NCBI GenBank assembly: GCA_021797555.1
Contig: JAJZZM010000013.1
Coordinates: 1 to 64,000 of the forward strand
Direction of reading: 5' to 3'
Length of the DNA stretch: 64,000 bases
DNA from: Thermoplasmata archaeon
GTDB lineage: Archaea; Thermoplasmatota; Thermoplasmata; Thermoplasmatales; Thermoplasmataceae
Shown here: in pieces, positions 57,090 through 64,000 of the stretch
Position numbering within the stretch: position 1 is the first letter of the stretch
How the letters are laid out: each line of letters opens with the position of its first letter
Program-made: the position numbers and the translations under genes
Notes under the pieces: model-generated
What the model was told of the DNA's origin: nothing
The model's input: the letters and a program-made list of their open reading frames with translations, nothing else
Databases searched by the model: none

Positions 57090-58829
57090 ATGGAAACCAC
57101 AAAAACTGATTTAAGGGAGCCTATTGTAAGCGTTCTTGGCCATGTTGACCATGGAAAAACCACACTGCTAGATGATATTAGAGGCACCACGTATGCCAAA
57201 AAGGAAGTTGGCGGCATAACACAGAAAATAGGTGCAACAGAGATAGATAAATTAACACTGAAAAAAAATATTAATAAATATTTTAATAATATAGAAATAA
57301 AAATTCCCGGATTATTATTTATAGATACCCCGGGCCATGTTGCATTTTCAAACATGCGTGCAATGGGGGGAGCACTGGCTGATATCGCTATTTTAGTTAT
57401 AGATATAAACGAAGGGCTAAAACCACAAACAATAGAATCAATAGACGTTTTAAAAAAATATAAAACACCATTTATAATTGCCGCAAATAAAATGGATTTG
57501 ATACCATATTTTATAAATGGGAAAAATGACTCATTTTTTAACGTGTTTAAAAATCAGAGGCAGGAATATAAGGAAGAATTAGATAATAGAATTTATAAGA
57601 TAATCAATGATTTATATATACACGGCATATCGTCTGATAGATATGATAGGATAAAAGATTTTACAAAATCATTTGCAATAGTTCCTGTAAGTGCCAAATT
57701 GAATATAGGGATACCCGATATTTTAATGGTTTTAACGGGCCTGGCACAGCGTTTTCTTGATAAGAATATACAGTTCGAGGAAAGAAATACACGTGGAACT
57801 GTAATAGAAGTAAAGAAGGAAGATTCACTTGGAACTACATTAGATACAATATTATATCAGGGCACACTGAACAGGGGCAATACAATAGCATTAAATACAA
57901 TAGAAGGGCCAAAAACAACAAGAATAAAGGCAATACTGGCAGCGGGAAAAAAAGGGCTTATAGAAGAGGATACTGCTAAAGCAGCAGCGGGCATAAGGAT
58001 ATTAATTACGGATAAACTGGATGTAATATCTGGCACTTCAATAATAAAGGTGGATAATGATACAGGATATGCATATAATGAACTTATTAAGGAATCAAAG
58101 CCAGATATAAAACTATCGGAAAATGGTGTTACCGTTAAGGCAGAGGCTATCGGTTCATTAGAGGCAATAGCATATGAACTTGAGCAGAATAAAATTAATA
58201 TAAGATCCGCAGAAATAGGAGATATAACAAAAAGGGATATAATTAATGTATCAACGTTAAATAATCCAATGGATCAGGTAATAGTAGGTTTTAATATAAA
58301 TATATCAAGTGATGCAAAGGATGCCATAGATACATATGGTGCAAGGGCAATCACAGGCAATGTAATATACTCCATAATAGAGGATCTTGATAGCTGGTTA
58401 AAGTTTAAAAAGAATGAAATAGAGGAAGCAAAGAAAAATAGTAAACCAGTACCATCAAAGTTTATTATAATGCCGGATTATATATTCAGGGCTGCAAAAC
58501 CTGTAATAGTTGGGATAAAAATATTATCAGGCAGGGTCAAAGTTGGCGATAAGTTAATAAATAATAGCAATAAATATGCGGGCACAGTTCAGAGTTTAAG
58601 GGATGGTGATATAAGCAGGCAATTCGGCGATAAGGGATCAGAATTATCATGTGCCATAGCCGGAGTTATATTAAACAGGCACATATTTCCGGATGATGAA
58701 TTATATGTGGATGTCCCTGAAAATGTTATAAAGGAATTAAAGGATCAGAATTTGGATCCGGACATTAAAGAAACAATGGATGAATTAATAAAAATAAAAA
58801 GAAAGGATAATCAGTTCTGGGGATTTTAA
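57090..58829 (+). CDS. infB: Translation initiation factor aIF5B (IF-2-like)
   Basis: A 579-residue GTPase that promotes ribosomal subunit joining and initiator tRNA binding. G1 is GHVDHGKT (17-24), DTPGH is G3 and NKMD is G4. Domains II, III and IV follow in the archaeal short layout, with no long charged N-terminal extension. Its start lies 2 bases after ndk, so it is the last gene of the operon. The stop abuts the convergent exchanger gene. Confidence 0.95.
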   Translation: METTKTDLREPIVSVLGHVDHGKTTLLDDIRGTTYAKKEVGGITQKIGATEIDKLTLKKNINKYFNNIEIKIPGLLFIDTPGHVAFSNMRAMGGALADIAILVIDINEGLKPQTIESIDVLKKYKTPFIIAANKMDLIPYFINGKNDSFFNVFKNQRQEYKEELDNRIYKIINDLYIHGISSDRYDRIKDFTKSFAIVPVSAKLNIGIPDILMVLTGLAQRFLDKNIQFEERNTRGTVIEVKKEDSLGTTLDTILYQGTLNRGNTIALNTIEGPKTTRIKAILAAGKKGLIEEDTAKAAAGIRILITDKLDVISGTSIIKVDNDTGYAYNELIKESKPDIKLSENGVTVKAEAIGSLEAIAYELEQNKINIRSAEIGDITKRDIINVSTLNNPMDQVIVGFNINISSDAKDAIDTYGARAITGNVIYSIIEDLDSWLKFKKNEIEEAKKNSKPVPSKFIIMPDYIFRAAKPVIVGIKILSGRVKVGDKLINNSNKYAGTVQSLRDGDISRQFGDKGSELSCAIAGVILNRHIFPDDELYVDVPENVIKELKDQNLDPDIKETMDELIKIKRKDNQFWGF

Positions 58830-59753
58830 TTATCTAAATAAAACAGTATAAATTACTAATAAAACTGAAAAGATTATCATAGTTATTATTGAGAAAAAGC
58901 TATTATAAAATGTTAAAGTTCCTATAAATGCTGCCAAAGAAAAAACAACAGTTTCCTTATATAATGTACTTCCTGTTATGAGCCCTATTGAAACATCCTC
59001 CCTGTTCCTTTTTGCAGCTATAACCATCATTACTATTTCAGGCATTGATCCAAAGAAGCCCAATAAAAAGAATGATGATAAAAATGAGTTTATTTTAAAT
59101 ACATCCGCAATTATATATGCAGAATTAACCATGTTATATGATGCAATTATTATTATAATTACTGAAAATAAACCATAATAATATGAATAATCATTATCAG
59201 ATTTTTCTATAATTTTTTCATTTGCCTCCTGTTTATTAATTATCAATATATAAAATATAAAAATGAATAATGTTATGAAACCTATATAAAATGGTATTTT
59301 AATAATAAATAATGATAATATATATATTATAATAGATGTGATCAATATTAAATATGAATCGATTCTAAAATTTTTAATGCCTTTTCTGTAAAATATCGGT
59401 ATTATAATAAAAAATGCAATTAACGTTATTATATTTGAACCCTGTATCGCCCCAAAGCTTATCGAACCAAGATTTTCAAATGCAGCTATGATTGACATGG
59501 ACAATTCATCTATTATTGATGCAAAGCCAACAATAAATAGCCCTACAGATTTTGATGATATGGATATATTATTTCCAAATTTATACGAAACATCCAGAAA
59601 AATATCGCCCGCTATAAATATAGATATAATAGATACAGTGACACCGGGTATAACTAAAATTTTATATTTCTCAGTAATATTATAAAATAATATTAATAAA
59701 TCAAGTATTAATAATAAAAAAAATGCAAAATATAGAAAATATTTTTTTAACAA
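58830..59753 (-). CDS. Sodium/calcium exchanger-like (CaCA) membrane protein
   Basis: A 307-residue protein with about ten helices and two inverted alpha repeats: GFASIIDELSMSIIAAFENLG plus GAIQGSNI, and GFFGSMPEIVMMVIAAKRN plus GLITGST. The usual motif is GTSxPE...GN..GSN; here the first repeat has DE for PE and the second has GST for GSN, so ion choice may differ. Its start is TTG (59753) preceded by GTGAT four bases earlier. It is 4 bases downstream of speD and likely co-transcribed. Confidence 0.78.
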   Translation of the reverse strand: MLKKYFLYFAFFLLLILDLLILFYNITEKYKILVIPGVTVSIISIFIAGDIFLDVSYKFGNNISISSKSVGLFIVGFASIIDELSMSIIAAFENLGSISFGAIQGSNIITLIAFFIIIPIFYRKGIKNFRIDSYLILITSIIIYILSLFIIKIPFYIGFITLFIFIFYILIINKQEANEKIIEKSDNDYSYYYGLFSVIIIIIASYNMVNSAYIIADVFKINSFLSSFFLLGFFGSMPEIVMMVIAAKRNREDVSIGLITGSTLYKETVVFSLAAFIGTLTFYNSFFSIITMIIFSVLLVIYTVLFR

Positions 59754-59757
59754 AATA

Positions 59758-60150
59758 TCACAGCATTAACTGTGGGTTATCAATTTTTACGTTTTCCTCT
59801 ACTTTTGATCCTCTTTCAAATTTTCTATAATCTATTGATGTTGGCCGCAATGTATTTAACAGGTAATCAAATGCCTTGTCCGCGTTGCTCCGGTCACCAC
59901 ATGTATATATATCCAATGTTACAAGCCCATATTCAGGCCATGTATGAAAAGATAAATGTGATTCGGCTAAAAGTGCTATGCCACTTGCACCCATAGGCCT
60001 GAACTGGTAATATTGTGAAGATATCTCAGTTAAATTGCCTTCCTTAATTGCATTTTCCATAATAGGTGAAATAGCATCAGCGCTAGATATTAACCCCGCA
60101 TCTATTCCGTATAAATCCGCTATGATGTGTACCCCTACTGCCACTTTCAT
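59758..60150 (-). CDS. speD: S-adenosylmethionine decarboxylase proenzyme
   Basis: A 130-residue class 1B proenzyme of polyamine synthesis. It cleaves itself between E63 and S64 in LAESHLSFHTWPE; S64 becomes the pyruvoyl group, H69 assists and C84 in YTCGD is the proton donor. It lacks any later domain, as normal for archaea. A strong GGAGG ribosome site precedes the ATG. The related archaeal arginine decarboxylase is the alternative but the sequence looks like SpeD. Confidence 0.92.
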   Translation of the reverse strand: MKVAVGVHIIADLYGIDAGLISSADAISPIMENAIKEGNLTEISSQYYQFRPMGASGIALLAESHLSFHTWPEYGLVTLDIYTCGDRSNADKAFDYLLNTLRPTSIDYRKFERGSKVEENVKIDNPQLML

Positions 60151-60320
60151 CGTCCTCCATAATTTTTTACACCTCTACTCACCATTATAATAATGTTATA
60201 TTTAAATATTTATAAAAATTGCAAATTTTATTTTTATAATCATTATATTATAAAAATATGTAGCCCTTATCCTATTTATGAATATTGATATTAATATATT
60301 AGTTATTTTATATTATTAAA

Positions 60321-61091
60321 CTATGCATGTAAAAAATCTATTTCAATTTCAGGATTTTTTGTCTGCATTTCCTTTATCTCATTTAATGAAAAGTGAAATA
60401 ACCTATCAGACATAACTATTAGTGTTATAAATCCTCTCTTTGAAGCCTCAAAAGCACAACTTATTGCAGAATATTCAAAATCTATTTTTATATTTAAATT
60501 ATCCAATATATTTTTTGATAATTCTCCGGAAATTCCAACAAAATTATAATTTATGCTTTTAATTTTTTCATCCAATTTTATTTTAAATTTATTTAAATTA
60601 TCTATCTTTTCAACATTGTCAATTGTTAATAAAATTATTTTTGAAGGTTTTATATTTATTATCCCCTTAACAGAGGTCACACCCGTGCATTCGTTTTTGC
60701 CTGTATTTTTTACTGAAATTCCGTATGCATCCCCTTTTTCCTTTAATGTCGCATGCAAATAACCGTTTTTCATATATAAATATACCCTGTCATTTACTTT
60801 TATATTATCATCAGATATAACCTCCCATACCAGTGAAGAATCAATATTTATCAGACTCGCATGGACAAAATTTTCTATATAACTTAGGCCATTATATAAA
60901 AAATCAAAACCCTCCTTTGTTATTTTATTATTATCATCTATTAACTTTTTCTCCTTTAAAATTTTTATATGGTAAATAACTCCCTGCAATGTTATATTTA
61001 ATTCCTTTGAAATTTCTGATGGCCTGTTCTTTCCATTTTTAATATCTAATAAAACCATTAACTGTGTGATTAAAGCCTGTTCAATTTTCAT
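60321..61091 (-). CDS. Winged-helix transcription regulator with a large C-terminal domain
   Basis: A 256-residue archaeal regulator. Residues 1-62 form a winged helix-turn-helix (NRPSEISKELNITLQGVIYH is helices 2 and 3). Residues 70-256 form an alpha/beta ligand-like region with strands such as GYLHATLKEKGDAYGISV and GFITLIVMSDRLFHFSL. Archaeal proteins with this layout are common, ligands are unknown. It stands 22 bases downstream of thiE on the same strand, so a link with thiamine is possible, not shown. Confidence 0.75.
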   Translation of the reverse strand: MKIEQALITQLMVLLDIKNGKNRPSEISKELNITLQGVIYHIKILKEKKLIDDNNKITKEGFDFLYNGLSYIENFVHASLINIDSSLVWEVISDDNIKVNDRVYLYMKNGYLHATLKEKGDAYGISVKNTGKNECTGVTSVKGIINIKPSKIILLTIDNVEKIDNLNKFKIKLDEKIKSINYNFVGISGELSKNILDNLNIKIDFEYSAISCAFEASKRGFITLIVMSDRLFHFSLNEIKEMQTKNPEIEIDFLHA

Positions 61092-61113
61092 GGATGTATA
61101 TATATTATCATTA

Positions 61114-61734
61114 TTATATTTTTTTGTATTCCCTTAGTTTTTTTATAAACGATTTAACTGTTTCTCCTGGATTTTCAGATGAATATACAGATGATACTAC
61201 TGCTATACCTGATATTTTATATTTTAATAAAATATCTGCATTGCTTAAATTTATTCCACCTATTACAAATGCCGGTATTTTTAAATTATTAATACTATTT
61301 AAAATATTAATATCACATATTGTTGCATCTTTTTTTGTATCCGTACTGAAAAATGATCCAAAGGCAACATAATCCGCTCCCAATTTTTCATATTCTAAAG
61401 CCTTGCCGGCATCACCGTATGTTGATACACCTATAATTTTATTGTTAAATTTCTCTTTTAAATAATAGAATGGCACATCGCCTTTGCCTATATGTATCCC
61501 ATCTGCATCAACAATATCCATTAAAACAGGGTCATCATCAATAATTAACGGTACATTGTAATCAACCGCTAATTTTTTAAATTTTCTCCCTGCATATATT
61601 TTTATATCGTAATTATTTGTTTTATCCCGGTATTGAAGTATATTAACACCGTTTTTTAATGCCTCTTCAGTTATATCAAATATTTTATCATTATAATAAT
61701 CCGGAGTTACTAAATATAAACCCTTCAATTCCAT
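61114..61734 (-). CDS. thiE: Thiamine-phosphate synthase
   Basis: A 206-residue TIM barrel that joins HMP-PP with thiazole phosphate. LYLVTPDYY begins the barrel, NILQYRDKTNN binds the pyrimidine diphosphate, DADGIHIGKGDVPF is the family's HLGQxD motif, and GVSTYG and VIGGIN complete the phosphate sites. ThiN is the more usual archaeal solution; here ThiE goes with the stand-alone ThiD at 2.6 kb. The start is 2 bases after a small gene, forming an operon. Confidence 0.93.
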   Translation of the reverse strand: MELKGLYLVTPDYYNDKIFDITEEALKNGVNILQYRDKTNNYDIKIYAGRKFKKLAVDYNVPLIIDDDPVLMDIVDADGIHIGKGDVPFYYLKEKFNNKIIGVSTYGDAGKALEYEKLGADYVAFGSFFSTDTKKDATICDINILNSINNLKIPAFVIGGINLSNADILLKYKISGIAVVSSVYSSENPGETVKSFIKKLREYKKI

Positions 61735-61736
61735 AA

Positions 61737-61919
61737 TTACAAATTGCTTAATTTATTATTAATCTTTTTTAATAAGTCCTTTATTTTTATATATATTTTA
61801 TTTCTATGCAAATTTTTATCCATGCTTCTTGCCTCCTCAATGTCATGCATTAATCTGCCGGAATCACCGTTTAACTCATTTTTTATATAATCATCTATAT
61901 TTCCATATTTTTTATACAT
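61737..61919 (-). CDS. Small unknown protein leading the thiE transcript
   Basis: A 60-residue acidic-then-basic helical protein (KYGNIDDYIKNELNGDSGRL; ends KKINNKLSNL). It lies directly before thiE with a 2-base gap and starts close to a TATA-like run shared with the divergent regulator gene. No motif is recognised, and its link to thiamine rests on the operon only. Confidence 0.6.
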   Translation of the reverse strand: MYKKYGNIDDYIKNELNGDSGRLMHDIEEARSMDKNLHRNKIYIKIKDLLKKINNKLSNL

Positions 61920-61963
61920 ATTTTATTATAATAAAGATATATATAAATATAATAATTTATAAA

Positions 61964-61980
61964 GTTTATAAAGTATAAAC
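61964..61980. promoter_or_regulatory. Perfect palindrome in the divergent promoter, candidate operator
   Basis: GTTTATA-AAG-TATAAAC is a 7-base inverted repeat with a 3-base spacer, in the 96-base gap between the small gene before thiE and the SufR-like gene. It is a good size for a winged-helix dimer. TATA-like runs lie on both sides. Binding by the neighbour is an inference. Confidence 0.55.
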
Positions 61981-62015
61981 AATAAATATATTAATAAAAT
62001 GGTATTATACATATT

Positions 62016-62630
62016 ATGTACCCTATGAAAACAGAAATTATATTATTATTAAAAAAGAACTCAATGACACTGGATGAACTGTCCGAAAAACTTTCAATAT
62101 CAAAGATGGCAGTTTTAAACCACATAAATAAGCTTGAAGAAGAAAAGATAATAAAAAGGGATATAATTAAAAGGGATGTTGGCAGGCCTGTTTATAAATT
62201 CAGCCTAACAGAATTGTCAAAGGATAAAATTTCAAATAGCTATGGCAAAATACTGGATGATTTGCTGGAATATATGTATTTAACAAAAAATGGCAATATC
62301 ATTGAGGAGTTTCTAAAAACCAGGTACTCCGATGTTGAAAATAAATATAATAGAAATATGTCAGGCATTGAAAATGAAAAAAGGATAGAGGAATTATTTA
62401 AATTAAGGGAAAATGAGGGATATTATCCGGAAATAAATGAAATAGGGGATGGCAAATATGAACTTTTGGAGTATAACTGCCCCATATTTAAGGTTGCGAA
62501 TAGATTCGGTATAGCCTGTTCTATGGAAACAAAATTATTTTCAAACGTCCTTGGCATGGATGTAAAATCAACGCACAGGCAGGTTAATGGCTATGATGTT
62601 TGCAGGTTTATTATAGGTAAAAAATTATAA
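62016..62630 (+). CDS. SufR-like winged-helix regulator with three Cys ligands
   Basis: A 204-residue transcription factor. The winged helix is residues 1-65 (LDELSEKLSISKMAVLNHIN is the HTH; KRDVGRPVYKFSL the wing). The C-terminal domain holds C155, C168 and C196 in NCPIFKV, IACSMETKL and DVCRFII; the Cx12C spacing is the SufR pattern for an iron-sulfur cluster. SufR relatives repress suf genes when the cluster is bound. It starts 36 bases after the palindrome at 61964. Confidence 0.83.
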   Translation: MYPMKTEIILLLKKNSMTLDELSEKLSISKMAVLNHINKLEEEKIIKRDIIKRDVGRPVYKFSLTELSKDKISNSYGKILDDLLEYMYLTKNGNIIEEFLKTRYSDVENKYNRNMSGIENEKRIEELFKLRENEGYYPEINEIGDGKYELLEYNCPIFKVANRFGIACSMETKLFSNVLGMDVKSTHRQVNGYDVCRFIIGKKL

Positions 62631-63782
62631 TTTTAATATGGGTATTTCCATTTCATCCTTTAATAATCCGCTATGCCCGCCTTTCATTTCATATTTTCTC
62701 TGATTTAATGGATAATGGTATATATCATTATTTTTTGAGATCCCTATTAATTCCGGCAGTTTTTTTATTATTTTTTCATCAATTTTTCCGAATAATTTCT
62801 TATATAATTCATCGTTCTTTTTTATTAATAATAAATTATTATAACTGTTATCTAAATAGTCATACAATTCATCACTGTAATTGAAAAATATTGACCTTGC
62901 ATCTCCATAAGGTGGAATTAATGTTAAATCATCCAATTTATTATCCCTGCTCAGGTCTATTATATTATCTACTTCAATATGCCCGTGATCTGCAGTTATG
63001 ATGAAATCATAATCATCGTGTTTTTTTATTATTTTATACAATTCAGTTAATATATACCTAGCATTTTCCACTGTATATTCATTATATGGACCTAATTTAT
63101 GTGCTGTCTGATCTATATAGGGCAGATAATAGGTTATGAAGTCATAATCCTTTTTTAAATCGTTATCAAGGGCATAAAAACTATGGAACAGGTTTGAGTA
63201 TGCATCAGTGTAATTATTACTACCATATATTAAATTTGAAAATGATGTATTATTTATAAATGCGGGAATTATATTTATAGTTTTTATTCCGGCATTGTTT
63301 AGCTGGTTAATTTTTGAATCAAAATTGAATATTTTATTTACAGGATATGCCTTTTCCATCGAATCACGTATATAGGAAGCCGAAGATGTATAGCCTAAAA
63401 TATTTATAATGGCCCCAAGTTCCTTAACATATACCAGATACCCATTTATTCCATGCTCTCCGGGATATTTATTTAAAAATATTGATGACAGTACATTTGA
63501 TGTTGTTGATGGAAATAATGAAGTTCCTTTTATTTCATTATCAAAATTAATTCCTGTTTTTTTGTATATGTTCCATCCAAGGCCATCTAATAATATAAAA
63601 CATAATTTTTTATGTTTATAGTTTAAATTCATGGTATCTGATGTTACTTTTAAATTAAAATGGCCAAACATATCACTTGACAGATTTATTAATGAATTCT
63701 CATCCGGCATTATAAAATTATTTTCCATTGTTGCATATTGAAGAATACTAAATAATGTTTTTTCTATTATATTTATATTCAT
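62625..63782 (-). CDS. Alkaline-phosphatase-superfamily phosphodiesterase-like protein
   Basis: A 385-residue type I phosphodiesterase/nucleotide pyrophosphatase-like enzyme. ILLDGLGWN holds the first metal Asp, SLFPSTTSNVLSS the nucleophile Thr, PYIDQTAHKLGP and ITADHGHIEVDN the later metal residues. Substrate could be nucleotide sugars, cofactors or lipid head groups. The first Met overlaps the upstream CbiA-like frame by 35 bases; a Met at 63728 is another start. The 3' end overlaps the SufR-like gene by 6 bases. Confidence 0.82.
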   Translation of the reverse strand: MNINIIEKTLFSILQYATMENNFIMPDENSLINLSSDMFGHFNLKVTSDTMNLNYKHKKLCFILLDGLGWNIYKKTGINFDNEIKGTSLFPSTTSNVLSSIFLNKYPGEHGINGYLVYVKELGAIINILGYTSSASYIRDSMEKAYPVNKIFNFDSKINQLNNAGIKTINIIPAFINNTSFSNLIYGSNNYTDAYSNLFHSFYALDNDLKKDYDFITYYLPYIDQTAHKLGPYNEYTVENARYILTELYKIIKKHDDYDFIITADHGHIEVDNIIDLSRDNKLDDLTLIPPYGDARSIFFNYSDELYDYLDNSYNNLLLIKKNDELYKKLFGKIDEKIIKKLPELIGISKNNDIYHYPLNQRKYEMKGGHSGLLKDEMEIPILKL

Positions 63783-64000
63783 AGCATTTTTTTACAAAAT
63801 TTTCAGGTATTTTTTGATTCGATGGAAAATACATGTGAACATATCCCGCAATCATATTTTTATATGCATATCCATCGGTTTTGCCATTTAATTTATACGG
63901 TTTATTGTTCTCTTTAATATATTCCAGTATAGAATAATGGAATTCGTGCCCTTTAATTTTATAGTTATTTTTTAATAAATAATTATTATCATTTGATTCA
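63748..64000 (-). CDS. cbiA: CbiA-like cobyrinate a,c-diamide synthase, 3' end only
   Basis: A partial frame enters from the right edge and ends with TAG at 63748-63750. The visible 83 residues include GHEFHYSILEYI, TDGYAYKNMIAGYVHMYFP and ENFVKKC. GHEFHYS and the later xxYVHxxF His segment are the C-terminal landmarks of CbiA/CobB glutamine amidotransferase domains, which amidate the a and c side chains of cobyrinic acid. It fits with the precorrin-2 dehydrogenase-like gene at 16.1 kb and cobalamin-type synthesis. Confidence 0.75.
   Translation of the reverse strand, partial: ESNDNNYLLKNNYKIKGHEFHYSILEYIKENNKPYKLNGKTDGYAYKNMIAGYVHMYFPSNQKIPENFVKKCYEYKYNRKNII

Noticed and set aside
1-64000. 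tRNA, rRNA or CRISPR array
   Set aside because: I looked for GC-rich cloverleaf-like stretches and for regular repeat-spacer patterns by eye and saw none; a tRNAscan or CRISPR finder run was not possible.

Overview
The window looks like the chromosome of a thermoacidophilic euryarchaeon of the order Thermoplasmatales (Picrophilus/Ferroplasma/Thermoplasma group); genus is not decided by the sequence alone. Archaeal markers are Sec61-beta, aIF5B, L7Ae, S28e, L24e, aEF1-beta, Nog1, GatD/GatE, archaeal GluRS and archaeal phosphoglycerate mutase. A bacterial-type DNA gyrase pair (gyrB-gyrA) and an 11-subunit-type NADH dehydrogenase operon without the NADH-input subunits fit this order. The DNA is very AT-rich, with heavy use of ATA (Ile) and AGA/AGG (Arg). 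Internal operon genes carry Shine-Dalgarno sites of the GGTGAT/GGAGG type, while first genes often start about 25 bases after a TATA-like box and look leaderless.

Layout. 1-3.4 kb: end of a small protein, Sec61-beta, threonine synthase, then a minus-strand pair (AIR-synthase-like protein and ThiD). 3.5-10.4 kb: a cell-surface/lipid block with a GT-C type membrane protein, two GT2 glycosyltransferases, a CDP-alcohol phosphatidyltransferase and a phosphohexomutase, interrupted by a transposase relic. 10.4-17.1 kb: minus-strand genes for aEF1-beta, a zinc-ribbon protein, a site-2 protease overlapping a 1,166-residue repeat protein of unknown function, a small membrane protein, an isochorismatase-like protein, a precorrin-2 dehydrogenase-like protein and a GNAT enzyme. 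17.3-21.4 kb: acyl-CoA dehydrogenase, then gatD-gatE. 21.6-31.7 kb: nuoABCDHIJJ'KLMN plus two small unknown genes. 31.7-37.6 kb: small unknown proteins, a methyltransferase, a possible ACT-domain regulator, nog1-gltX and two unknowns. 38.3-43.7 kb: gyrB, gyrA, homoserine dehydrogenase. 43.7-51.4 kb: transport and hypothetical genes with a decayed patch at 47.9-49.6 kb. 51.4-52.6 kb: a second transposon graveyard. 52.6-60.2 kb: RNase Z, phosphoglycerate mutase, 2H phosphoesterase, the translation operon L7Ae-S28e-L24e-ndk-aIF5B, a cation exchanger and SpeD. 60.3-64 kb: a regulator, thiE with a small partner, a SufR-like regulator, a phosphodiesterase-like protein and the 3' end of a CbiA-like gene.

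How the genes work together. GluRS plus GatDE is the indirect route to Gln-tRNA; GatD/GatE implies GluRS also charges tRNA-Gln. ThiD and ThiE, with the PurM-superfamily neighbour of ThiD, touch thiamine synthesis. ThrC and homoserine dehydrogenase serve threonine synthesis. The precorrin-2 dehydrogenase-like and CbiA-like genes point to siroheme/cobalamin-type tetrapyrrole synthesis. The Nuo complex should accept electrons from a donor other than NADH.

I found no tRNA, rRNA or CRISPR array, and no clear new multi-gene defence or mobile system. The most unusual items are the giant repeat protein overlapping a site-2 protease, the Lys/Glu tail on L7Ae, a perfect palindrome before the SufR-like gene, and several decayed insertion sequences, two of which keep related C-terminal pieces at distant sites.
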